From the NCBI GenBank assembly GCA_019635585.1, contig JAHBZE010000002.1, forward strand, positions 948,007-1,012,006: a stretch of DNA of 64,000 bases, given 5' to 3'. The DNA comes from Xanthobacteraceae bacterium (GTDB taxonomy: Bacteria; Pseudomonadota; Alphaproteobacteria; Rhizobiales; Xanthobacteraceae). Positions 56,189 to 64,000 of the stretch are shown here, in pieces (positions within the stretch are counted from its first letter, which is position 1; every line of letters begins with the position of its first letter). Made by a program: the position numbers and the translations under genes. The notes beneath the pieces were generated by a model, which had not been told where the DNA came from, did not search any database, and saw only the letters and a program-made list of their open reading frames with translations.

Positions 56189-57439
56189 CTAACGCGCCGC
56201 CCCGTCCGCGATCTTCTGCAGCGCCGCCGCGTCTTCCGGAAAATCCGCGGCGATCCACGCGGCTTCGGCACTGGCGAGCGCTCGCCCGAGTTTCGGCCCC
56301 TTTTCTACCCCGCGCTTGATGAAATCATCTGCCGAGAGTGGAAACTTCGGCGCGCTCCAGCGGGAAGGAAGCGAAAGCATTGCGCTCCATTTCCCGTCGG
56401 CGAGCGAGGCGTCCGCGTGCGCGAAGGAAATCAGCGCGCGGTCGGCATATTCTTCCGGCCCGATGCGATAGAGCGTTTCTTTCGCATAAGCCTCGCCGCT
56501 CGAAGGCGTGAGCCGCCACCAGCGATCCGCCATCGAATAGAGCCGCCGGTATTCCTCGTTGGAAAGCCGGAAGCGCTCGCGCAGATGCAAGGCATCTTCG
56601 TCGATACGAACCGCGACCGCAGCGAGCCTCCGCACCGCGTCGGTTTCGATTTCCAGCGACTGCTCGATCAGCACGAGCCGCGAAAGCGCGGGCAATTCCG
56701 GCGCATTCGCGAACACCGCGTCATAGATGCCAGCATCCGCCATCGCCGTCATCGCGTCGGCGGCGCGTCTGGCGGCCAGCGTTTTCAGGATCTCGGCGCG
56801 GATTCGCTCGCGTGACAATGCTCCAAGTTTCGGGCGAGCACGGGCACAAGCGAGATAGCCTTCGCGATCCGGCTCGCCTTCCCCGTAAGCCGCGAAGAAG
56901 CGGAAGAAACGCAGCACGCGCAGATAGTCTTCCGCGATGCGCCGGTCCGCCTCACCGATGAAGCGCACACGCCGCGCTTCGATGTCGGCAAGCCCGCCGC
57001 AATAGTCGTGCACCGCGCCGTCTTCCGTCAGCGACATCGCATTGATGGTGAAGTCGCGCCGCTCCGCGTCCTTCTTCCAGTCACGGCCGAAGCGCACGAC
57101 CGCGTGCCGTCCGTCGGTTTCGACATCCTCACGCAGCGTCGTCACCTCGAACGGCTTGCCTTCGGCAACGACCGTGATGGTGCCGTGCTCGATCCCGGTC
57201 GGCACCGCCTTGAAACCGGCAGCGGCAACACGGTCGATGATCGTCTTCGGTGTGGCGGTCGTCGCCAGATCGATTTCGTGAAGCGGCAGCCCGAGCAAAA
57301 GATTGCGCACCGCGCCGCCAACCACACGCGATTCCTCGCCGCCACCGTTCAGAACGGCAAGCACATCGGAGAGCGGTTTCTCTTTCAGGAAAGCGGCTTC
57401 ATCCGCGGCGAGTTTTCGTTGCGCGGGCGCGGCACTCAT
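56189..57439 (-). CDS. cca: CCA tRNA nucleotidyltransferase
   Basis: 416-aa class II enzyme adding or repairing the 3' CCA of tRNA. Nucleotidyltransferase core VVGGAVRNLLLGLPLHEIDLATTATP, RRDFTINAM, ADRRIAEDYLRVLRFFRF and a helical C-domain. ATG 57439 overlaps the stop of the DUF6111 gene (ATGA). Last gene of a four-gene operon. Confidence 0.93.
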   Translation of the reverse strand: MSAAPAQRKLAADEAAFLKEKPLSDVLAVLNGGGEESRVVGGAVRNLLLGLPLHEIDLATTATPKTIIDRVAAAGFKAVPTGIEHGTITVVAEGKPFEVTTLREDVETDGRHAVVRFGRDWKKDAERRDFTINAMSLTEDGAVHDYCGGLADIEARRVRFIGEADRRIAEDYLRVLRFFRFFAAYGEGEPDREGYLACARARPKLGALSRERIRAEILKTLAARRAADAMTAMADAGIYDAVFANAPELPALSRLVLIEQSLEIETDAVRRLAAVAVRIDEDALHLRERFRLSNEEYRRLYSMADRWWRLTPSSGEAYAKETLYRIGPEEYADRALISFAHADASLADGKWSAMLSLPSRWSAPKFPLSADDFIKRGVEKGPKLGRALASAEAAWIAADFPEDAAALQKIADGAAR

Positions 57440-57702
57440 CGCGTCTCGCCCGGATGGAATTTGCCGTCCTTGTCGATATAGGCGGGAATGTAGGTCTTGC
57501 CGGGCTGATAGCCGCCGTAATGCGCGAACCACACGAGGCTGATCGCAACCAGCACGATGCCTGCGAAGGCTAGCCACGCCACGACCTTCGCGCCCCAGTG
57601 GTCGCGCTCGCGCGCATCCTTGCGCATCAGGATCAGCGCAATCGCGTAAAGCGCGAACGGCGCGATGAACAGCGCAAGCTCGGTAAATACGGTGCGGGCC
57701 AT
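57436..57702 (-). CDS. DUF6111 family small membrane protein
   Basis: 88 aa with two membrane helices (LALFIAPFALYAIALILM and VVAWLAFAGIVLVAISLVWF) and a C-terminal GGYQPGKTYIPAYIDKDGKFHPG. Overlaps both neighbours (TAATG with the Nudix gene, ATGA with cca). Consistently part of this Rhizobiales operon; role unknown. Confidence 0.85.
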   Translation of the reverse strand: MARTVFTELALFIAPFALYAIALILMRKDARERDHWGAKVVAWLAFAGIVLVAISLVWFAHYGGYQPGKTYIPAYIDKDGKFHPGETR

Positions 57703-58370
57703 TATTCGTACAGCTTCTCGTAAAGGCTCCGGATGATTCCGGCGGTCGCGCCCCAGATATTACGCTGTTCGAACGGCATTGCGTAGAAGTGCCGCTCGAC
57801 CCCCTTCCAGACGCCGGAATGGCGCGCGTGGTTTTCCCGCGTCATTAAAAAGGAGAGCGGCACCTCGAAGGCCTCGTCCACCTCGGCCTCGTTGATTTTC
57901 AGCGTGAAGCCCGGCTCGATCAGCGCCACCACCGGCACGATGCGAAAGCCGGTGCCGGATAAATAAGAGTCGAGATAGCCGAGCGGCGTGGCGAAACGCG
58001 CGGGCAATCCGACTTCCTCATCGGCTTCGCGCAGGGCCGCAGCCAGAGGTGACGCATCGCCCGGATCGATCCGCCCGCCGGGAAACGCCACCTGCCCCGC
58101 ATGATTGCTCAAATGTTTCGAGCGCTGCGTCAAAAGTACGGTCGGCGCCTCATGCGCGACGATGGGGACGAGCACGGCGGCGGGCCGGGGTGCGTTCGCG
58201 CCGATGCGGTCGGTGAAGTCGGGGTTGAGCTTGTGGTCGCCGCGCACGAATTCGCGCGCATGCGCGAACAGATCGCCCTGCGGTTCGGGATATAATTTCT
58301 CTTTCGCGAGCGCGACGAAATCGCGAAGCGCGGGCGAGAACCTTTCTTCGACGAAATTGTCTTCGGACAT
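57702..58370 (-). CDS. CoA pyrophosphatase (Nudix hydrolase)
   Basis: 222 aa. Nudix box GGRIDPGDASPLAAALREADEEVGL matches GX5EX7REUXEEXGU in spacing; the preceding LSNHAGQVAFPGGR and downstream LDSYLS resemble CoA diphosphatases. Start overlaps by no bases with the upstream DUF1285 stop. Cleaves CoA or related nucleotides (inferred). Confidence 0.88.
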   Translation of the reverse strand: MSEDNFVEERFSPALRDFVALAKEKLYPEPQGDLFAHAREFVRGDHKLNPDFTDRIGANAPRPAAVLVPIVAHEAPTVLLTQRSKHLSNHAGQVAFPGGRIDPGDASPLAAALREADEEVGLPARFATPLGYLDSYLSGTGFRIVPVVALIEPGFTLKINEAEVDEAFEVPLSFLMTRENHARHSGVWKGVERHFYAMPFEQRNIWGATAGIIRSLYEKLYE

Positions 58371-58973
58371 TCAGCGCAGACCCGCGATGCTTTCGGCCGG
58401 CGCCATCGAGAAAAACTCTCCCGCCGACATCACGCCGAAAAATTCCTTGCCGTTGAGATTGCGCGTCTCTCCCATCTCCACGAGATCGAAGAACAGCGCG
58501 CGCGTCACCCGCGCCCAGAGATCGCGCCGCACATGCAGATAAGGTTTCAGCCCGCCCGTATGATCTTCCGGCTCGAAGCGCAGGGGATGCTCCGCGTCGC
58601 AGGAAACGAGATCGTCGACGTTCGTGCGGAAGGAGAGCTTGCGGCTTGCGCCCACGCCATCGACCGCCATCTCGACCGCCTGAAAAGGCGCGTCCTCGAC
58701 CTTGATCCCGACCTTCTCCACCGGCGTCACCAGAAAATATTTCTCGCCCTCTCGCTTCAGGACCGAAGCAAAGAGTCGCACCAGCGCCGGCCGCCCGATC
58801 GGCGTGCCGAGGTAGAACCAGGTTCCGTCCGCCGCAATCCGCATGTCGATGTCGCCGCAAAACGGCGGATTCCACATATGCACCGGCGGCAGCTTCCGTG
58901 TCCCACCCACTGCCGCGATCAGGGATTCGAGCCCTTTGGGCGCAGTCCCCGGATTGGTGCTTTCCACCGTCAT
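58371..58973 (-). CDS. DUF1285 family protein
   Basis: 200 aa, soluble. WNPPFCGDIDMRIAADGTWFYLGTPIGRPALVRLFASVL is the family hallmark; then YFLVTPVEKVGIKVEDAPF and LRFEPEDHTGGLKPYLHVRRDLWA. First gene of the DUF1285-Nudix-DUF6111-cca operon and divergent from MoxR. The function of DUF1285 is unknown. Confidence 0.9.
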   Translation of the reverse strand: MTVESTNPGTAPKGLESLIAAVGGTRKLPPVHMWNPPFCGDIDMRIAADGTWFYLGTPIGRPALVRLFASVLKREGEKYFLVTPVEKVGIKVEDAPFQAVEMAVDGVGASRKLSFRTNVDDLVSCDAEHPLRFEPEDHTGGLKPYLHVRRDLWARVTRALFFDLVEMGETRNLNGKEFFGVMSAGEFFSMAPAESIAGLR

Positions 58974-59168
58974 AAAGCTACTCGGATTGTGATCGCGAAA
59001 AAGCGTGGTTTCATCATAGCCTAAACGCCTCGGAAGGCCTTTCGGCCCGCCTTGATATAGGCCCAGTCGCAGCCTTTCGTGTGCATGGAAATTGCATGAA
59101 CATGCCTGCAATAAATGAGTCGGAAGGCCGCGAACAACAAGCCCGGCTCGTCCCATCCTCGCACCTCG

Positions 59169-60179
59169 ATGGAGAAGCCCTTGAGCCCCGCTAGCCCTGA
59201 AAATTTCGACCAGATGATCGTCCGCGCCGCGGAAACTACCGCCGCATCCGTAAAGGCTGCGCGCACCGCGATCAGCAACGTCATCTTCGGTCAGGAGAAG
59301 GTTGTCGATCACGCGCTGATCACGGTGCTCGCCGGCGGCCACGCGCTGCTCCTGGGCGTGCCGGGTCTGGCGAAGACCAAGCTCGCCGATACCATGGGCA
59401 CGGTGCTCGGCCTGAACGCGCGGCGCGTGCAGTTCACGCCGGACCTTATGCCCTCCGACATTCTCGGCGCGGAAGTGCTGGAAGAGTCGAATACCGGCAA
59501 GCGCGCGTTCCGGTTCATTCAGGGGCCGGTCTTCACGCAATTGCTGCTCGCCGACGAAATTAACCGCGCGAGCCCGCGCACGCAGTCCGCGCTTCTGCAA
59601 TCCATGCAGGAATATCACGTGACGGTAGCGGGCCAGCGCCACGATTTGCCAAAACCCTTTCATGTGCTTGCGACCCAGAACCCGCTCGAACAGGAAGGCA
59701 CTTACCCGCTGCCCGAAGCGCAGCTCGACCGCTTTCTGATGGAGATCGACGTCACCTATCCGGATCGCGAAGCGGAAAAGAAGATTCTGTTCGACACGAC
59801 CGGCGTCGAGGAATCGAAGCCCCGTGCCGCGATGAGCGCCGAGGATTTGATGGCGGCCCAACGTCTCGTGCGCCGCATTCCGGTCGGAGAGTCGGTGGTC
59901 GAAGCGATCCTGAATCTCGTTCGCTCCGCGCGCCCCGATAACGCGAGCGCCGACATCGCCAAGCAGATCGCCTGGGGGCCGGGACCGCGCGCCAGCCAAG
60001 CCCTCATGCTCGCGGTGCGCGCCCGCGCGCTTCTCGACGGCCGCCTCGCGCCTTCGGTCGATGACGTGCTCGAACTTGCCGAGCCTGTGTTGAAGCATCG
60101 CATGGCGCTCACCTTCGCGGCGCGCGCCGACGGCGCCTCGATCGAAAGCGTGATCGGAAAGCTGAAAGCGAAAATCTGA
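59169..60179 (+). CDS. MoxR-family AAA+ ATPase
   Basis: 336 aa. Walker A GVPGLAKTK, the MoxR segment RVQFTPDLMPSDILGAEVL, Walker B LLADEINRASPRTQSALLQSMQE and sensor 1 ATQNPLEQEGTYPLPEAQLDRFL. ATG 59169 gives the family length; ATG 59115 is an alternative. MoxR proteins act as chaperones with vWA partners. First gene of a MoxR-DUF58-DUF4159 run. Confidence 0.92.
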   Translation: MEKPLSPASPENFDQMIVRAAETTAASVKAARTAISNVIFGQEKVVDHALITVLAGGHALLLGVPGLAKTKLADTMGTVLGLNARRVQFTPDLMPSDILGAEVLEESNTGKRAFRFIQGPVFTQLLLADEINRASPRTQSALLQSMQEYHVTVAGQRHDLPKPFHVLATQNPLEQEGTYPLPEAQLDRFLMEIDVTYPDREAEKKILFDTTGVEESKPRAAMSAEDLMAAQRLVRRIPVGESVVEAILNLVRSARPDNASADIAKQIAWGPGPRASQALMLAVRARALLDGRLAPSVDDVLELAEPVLKHRMALTFAARADGASIESVIGKLKAKI

Positions 60180-60193
60180 AAGCAAATACCGGA

Positions 60194-61159
60194 ATGAACG
60201 CACCCATCGACGCAACGGGAGCACGGGAAGAAGAGATCGCGCCGGTCCGCACCGCAACGGGAAGCGCGAAAGAGCTTGTCGCTGCCATGCCGCGGCTTAT
60301 TCTCGAAGCCCGCCGCGCCGCCGCGTCGGTTTTCCACGGATTGCACGGAAGACGCCGCGCGGGACCGGGCGAAAACTTCTGGCAATACCGCCGCTTCAAC
60401 GACGGTGAGCCCGCGAACCGCGTCGACTGGCGCCGCTCCGCGCGCGACGATCATCTCTACGTCCGCGAGCGCGAATGGGAAGCCTCGCACACGGTCTGGG
60501 TCTGGCCCGATCTTTCGCCGTCGATGATCTTCGCCTCTCCGCTCGTTTGGGAAACCAAGCGCGACCGTGCGCTCGTACTCGCGTTTGCGCTCGGCGAATT
60601 GCTGGTGCGCGGCGGCGAGCGCGTCGCGATCCCCGGCCTGATGCAGCCGACCGCAAGCCGCAACGTGATCGAGCGCATGGCGGAAGCGATCATCCATTTC
60701 GGCGGCGAATGGAAAAGCCTGCCGCCGCCGATCACACCCGGTCCGCGCGAGGAAGTCGTGCTGCTTTCCGATTTCTGGAATCCGGTAAGCGAAATCGTAG
60801 CTGCGATCGACCATATGGCGAAGCGCGGTCCCGGCGGCCATGTCGTGCAGGTGGTCGATCCCGCCGAAGAGACATTCCCCTATTCCGGCCGCATCGACTT
60901 CCGCGAGCCGGAAACCGGCGCGCATCTCACCGTCGGCCGCGCGGAAATGTGGGCACGCGAGTATCTCGCCAAAGTCGCGCGCCAGCGCGAACTGATCCGC
61001 GCCGAAACTTCGCCGCGCGGCTGGAGCTTCGCGATCCACCGTACCGACCGGCCCGCAAGCGAGCTTCTGATTTCGTTGCATGTGCGCATGGGCGAAGCGC
61101 GCGACGCGCTTTCGCGCAAGCGCGCGAGCGTGAAGCTCGGCGAAACGGAGGCGGCATGA
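60194..61159 (+). CDS. DUF58 domain protein
   Basis: 321 aa: an N-terminal RRAGPGENFWQYRRFNDGEPANRVDWRRSARDD (DUF58 core) and a vWA-like C-domain (WVWPDLSPSMIF, VVLLSDFWNPVSEIV). The TGA overlaps the next start (ATGA). DUF58 proteins are the vWA partners of MoxR. Confidence 0.9.
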   Translation: MNAPIDATGAREEEIAPVRTATGSAKELVAAMPRLILEARRAAASVFHGLHGRRRAGPGENFWQYRRFNDGEPANRVDWRRSARDDHLYVREREWEASHTVWVWPDLSPSMIFASPLVWETKRDRALVLAFALGELLVRGGERVAIPGLMQPTASRNVIERMAEAIIHFGGEWKSLPPPITPGPREEVVLLSDFWNPVSEIVAAIDHMAKRGPGGHVVQVVDPAEETFPYSGRIDFREPETGAHLTVGRAEMWAREYLAKVARQRELIRAETSPRGWSFAIHRTDRPASELLISLHVRMGEARDALSRKRASVKLGETEAA

Positions 61160-63996
61160 TCGGCCTTCCGATCGGCTTCACCTCGCCGCTGATTTTGCTC
61201 GCGCTGCTCGCGCTGCCGGTGTTGTGGTTCCTGTTGCGCCTCGTGCCGCCAAAGCCGCGCCTCGTGCGGTTTCCGCCCACGCGATTGCTGCTCGAAATCG
61301 AGCCAAAGGAGGAGACGCCCGCGCGCACGCCGTGGTGGCTGACGCTGTTGCGCCTCTTGCTTGCGGCACTCGTGATACTCGCCGCCGCGGGGCCGCTCTT
61401 GAATCCGCCCGCCGCGACCTCGCGCGCATCCGGCGCGATCATTCTCATGGTCGATTCCGGCTGGGCTTCCGCCGCGCAATGGCAGAACCGCCTCTACACC
61501 GCGAACGCGATTATCGCCCGCGCCGAAGCGCAGAACCGCCCGGTCGCGCTGCTGGCTACCGCGAACCCGAAGAAAGACGTTTCGCTCCTGCGGCCGCTGG
61601 AAGCGCGCGAGCAGTTGCGCCTCCTCGTACCCTCGCCGTGGCAGCCGAACCGCGCCGATGTCCTGCCGCATCTCGCCGATCTCCTGAAGCGCCAGCCGGA
61701 TGCTTCCGTGATCTGGCTCGCGGACGGCGTCGATCTCGGCGACGGCGGCGCCTTTATCAACGCGCTGAACGAGCGCGTGCCGGCAGGACAGCTCACCGTG
61801 ATTACCGGCGGCGCGGCAAGCGCGCTTGCGCTCGCAGGCGCCGAGAACAATGCGGGCGCATTGGTCGTGAAAGTTTTGCGCAGCGATACGAACACGCCCG
61901 CGAACGGCAGCGTACGTGCACGCGACCTGCGCGGACTGCCGTTAGGCGACGCGCCGTTTTCGTTCGCGGTCGGCGCGCTGGAGGCGGAAGCGAAATTCGA
62001 ACTACCCGTGGAAATCCGGAACGACATTTCGCGGCTGGAAATTACCGGCGAGCGCTCCGCGGGTGCTGTGCAACTTCTCGACAAGCGCTGGCGCCGCCGC
62101 ACCGTCGGCATCGTTTCCGGCGGCACGATCGACACCGCACAGCCGCTGCTCGCTGCTTCGTTCTATCTGTCCCGCGCCCTTGCGCCGTTCGCGGATGTGC
62201 GCAACGCCGGCAACGTTGCCGCCGGCGAAGCGATTTCGCGTTTCATCGAACAACAGATTCCGGTGATCGTGCTTTCCGATGTCGGCACGATCCCGCCGGA
62301 AATCCACGAGCAGTTGAACAAGTGGATGGACAATGGCGGTGTCTTGATCCGCTTTGCGGGCCGCCGCCTTGCCGCCGCGACGGACGACGATCTGGTGCCG
62401 GTGCGCCTCCGGCGCGGCGGCCGTGTACTCGGCGGCTCGCTTTCGTGGGAACAGCCGCAAAAACTCGGCAGCTTCTCGCGCGAAGGCCCGTTCGCCGACA
62501 TGGCCGTGCCGGACGACGTAACGGTGACGCGGCAGGTGCTCGCCGAACCCGACAGCCAGCTCGCCGAACGCACCTGGGCTTCGCTCGCCGACGGCACGCC
62601 GCTCGTCACCGCCGAGAAGCGCGGCAAGGGTCTGCTCGCGCTCTTTCATGTCACCGCGGACACCGGCTGGTCGAACCTGCCGCTCTCCGGCGCTTTCGTC
62701 GAAATGCTCCGCCGCACCGTGGGTCTCGGCAGCGCGATCAACCGCGCAGCGGAAAACGCGCCGAATGCCCCGCGCGCCACCGTGCAGACGGTCGCTCCGA
62801 ACCGTATTCTCGACGGCTATGGCGCCTTCACCGCGCCGGGACCGACCATTCGCCCGGTTGCGATCGACTATCAGGAACGCGCCAACGCCGATCATCCGCC
62901 GGGCTTCTACGGCCCCACCGACAGCCTGCTCGCCGTGAACGTGCTGATGCCGAACGACCGGCCCGCCGCGCTCGATCTTTCCAAACTCAAGGGTGCGAGC
63001 GTCGAACCCTATCGCCGCTCCGAACCGGTTGATCTGCGCGCCGCGCTGCTCTCGCTGATGCTCGCACTACTCGTGATCGACGCGCTGGTCGTATTCTGGC
63101 TCGCGGGCGGACTGAACCGCATGACCCGCAGACGCGCGGCCGCCGCGATCCTGCTCGCGCTCGGCGCCTCGCTGTTCTTCCAGAATAACGAAGCGCTGGC
63201 GCAGATGGCACCGCGCCTGCCGCAAAGCGAAGACGCTTCGCTTCCCTTCGAAGTGCGCGCAGCGCGGCAGACGCGCCTTGCCTATGTGATCACCGGCGAT
63301 GCCGACACCGACAACATCAGCAAGGCCGGGCTTGAAGGTCTCACCGCGTTTCTCGCCGCGCGTACCGCGCTCGAGCCCGGCGCGCCGATGGGCGTGAACA
63401 TCGCGCGCGACGAGCTTTCCTTCTTTCCCATTCTTTATTGGCCGGTCGTTCCCGGCACGCCTCGCCCTGCGCCCGAAGTTCTGAGCCGGATCGACGCCTA
63501 TATGAAACAGGGCGGCACCATTTTGTTCGACACGCGCGACGCGATCGCGATCACCAATCCGCGCGGCGGCGAGGTCACGCCCGCAACCAAGACGCTGCGC
63601 GACATTCTCTCTTCGCTCGATTTGCCGGAGCTCGAGCCGGTGCCGCCCGCGCATGTGCTGACGAAATCCTTTTACCTGCTGCGCGAATTTCCCGGCCGCT
63701 TCACCAGCGGCAATCTCTGGGTCGAATCGCTGCCCGCGAACGATTCCGACGCCGACGATCGTCCGGCCCGTGCCGGCGACGGCGTTTCGCCGATCCTCAT
63801 TACTTCGAACGATCTCGCCGGCGCCTGGGCGATTTCCGCGGACGGCCAGCCGATGCTGCCGCTCACTCCCGGCGAGCCGCGCCAACGCGAATTCGCCTAC
63901 CGCGTCGGCGTCAACATCGTGATGTATGTGCTGACCGGCAACTACAAGGCCGATCAGGTACACGTGCCCGCGCTGCTCGAGAGGTTGGGGCAGTGA
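61156..63996 (+). CDS. DUF4159 protein with BatA-type N-terminus
   Basis: 946-aa membrane protein. The BatA N-domain (MIGLPIGFTSPLILLALLALPVLWFLL, then LVRFPPTRLLLE) leads to a large extracytoplasmic region with vWA-like strands (IILMVDSG). Membrane helices lie near 57-77 and around 630-650, followed by the C-terminal DUF4159 domain (TRLAYVITGD to the end, with FFPILYWPV and YMKQGGTILFDTRD). Complete; ends 4 bases before the window edge. Confidence 0.9.
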   Translation: MIGLPIGFTSPLILLALLALPVLWFLLRLVPPKPRLVRFPPTRLLLEIEPKEETPARTPWWLTLLRLLLAALVILAAAGPLLNPPAATSRASGAIILMVDSGWASAAQWQNRLYTANAIIARAEAQNRPVALLATANPKKDVSLLRPLEAREQLRLLVPSPWQPNRADVLPHLADLLKRQPDASVIWLADGVDLGDGGAFINALNERVPAGQLTVITGGAASALALAGAENNAGALVVKVLRSDTNTPANGSVRARDLRGLPLGDAPFSFAVGALEAEAKFELPVEIRNDISRLEITGERSAGAVQLLDKRWRRRTVGIVSGGTIDTAQPLLAASFYLSRALAPFADVRNAGNVAAGEAISRFIEQQIPVIVLSDVGTIPPEIHEQLNKWMDNGGVLIRFAGRRLAAATDDDLVPVRLRRGGRVLGGSLSWEQPQKLGSFSREGPFADMAVPDDVTVTRQVLAEPDSQLAERTWASLADGTPLVTAEKRGKGLLALFHVTADTGWSNLPLSGAFVEMLRRTVGLGSAINRAAENAPNAPRATVQTVAPNRILDGYGAFTAPGPTIRPVAIDYQERANADHPPGFYGPTDSLLAVNVLMPNDRPAALDLSKLKGASVEPYRRSEPVDLRAALLSLMLALLVIDALVVFWLAGGLNRMTRRRAAAAILLALGASLFFQNNEALAQMAPRLPQSEDASLPFEVRAARQTRLAYVITGDADTDNISKAGLEGLTAFLAARTALEPGAPMGVNIARDELSFFPILYWPVVPGTPRPAPEVLSRIDAYMKQGGTILFDTRDAIAITNPRGGEVTPATKTLRDILSSLDLPELEPVPPAHVLTKSFYLLREFPGRFTSGNLWVESLPANDSDADDRPARAGDGVSPILITSNDLAGAWAISADGQPMLPLTPGEPRQREFAYRVGVNIVMYVLTGNYKADQVHVPALLERLGQ

Positions 63997-64000
63997 GGCC

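Noticed and set aside
58974..60257. In-frame extension of the DUF1285 gene across the MoxR gene
   Set aside because: The protein start at 58973 matches the family; the extra sequence is antisense to MoxR and non-coding.

Overview
The window is chromosomal DNA of a high-GC alphaproteobacterium, most likely Hyphomicrobiales from the Nitrobacteraceae/Xanthobacteraceae side. That placement is inferred from gene content: Omp25-type barrels starting from FNWTGFY, DUF992 and DUF6111 proteins, a PetP/PetR/kinase operon, UbiK, an L25/Ctc-type ribosomal protein with an alanine-rich tail, and small proteins typical of Bradyrhizobium relatives. Cytochrome b and c1 are separate genes, unlike the fused fbcH of Bradyrhizobium itself. 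Most genes are ordinary, tightly packed core genes. I saw no rRNA, tRNA or CRISPR array.

Layout. 0-5 kb: the 3' end of a LysR regulator, a palindromic intergenic repeat, the periplasmic methionine sulfoxide reductase MsrP without its usual partner MsrQ, a TetR regulator facing a small gene and an Old Yellow Enzyme reductase across a near-perfect inverted-repeat operator, and an atypically AT-rich alpha/beta hydrolase. 5-18 kb: an EF-G-like GTPase, a DUF992 protein, aspartate aminotransferase, a GT87-type membrane protein overlapping a sulfatase-fold membrane protein tail to tail, a GST, a PQQ-type sugar dehydrogenase, small membrane proteins and uvrB. 18.4-21.4 kb: an accessory stretch with an AT-richer caspase-like protease of 579 aa, two tiny conserved-looking genes and two copies of an imperfect 120-150 bp direct repeat. 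21.4-28.9 kb: a dense run of small, mostly secreted proteins, including two clear paralogues, a peptidoglycan-binding protein with no signal peptide, and an RNase T2 with a secreted partner.

28.9-47.5 kb: rlmJ, cold shock protein, GST, two Omp25-like barrels, uvrC-pgsA-moaD-moaE, ilvE, the translationally coupled petP-petR-kinase operon, csaA, a second TetR, proC, a YbjN protein, ubiK, and lgt-midA-pgeF-prs. 47.5-55.6 kb: rplY-pth-ychF, two MaoC hydratases, apt, a 40-aa lysine-rich protein, the petABC operon (cytochrome bc1 complex) and trmL. 55.6-64 kb: a DM13 protein, then a divergent pair of operons, DUF1285-Nudix-DUF6111-cca on the minus strand and MoxR-DUF58-DUF4159 on the plus strand.

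Functional links. petP/petR (37.0-38.3 kb) lie about 13 kb from petABC, the operon their Rhodobacter homologues control. uvrB and uvrC are both present. The most unusual material is the caspase-like protein with its C-terminal effector-type domain, the repeat-flanked small genes beside it, and the cluster of small secreted paralogues.
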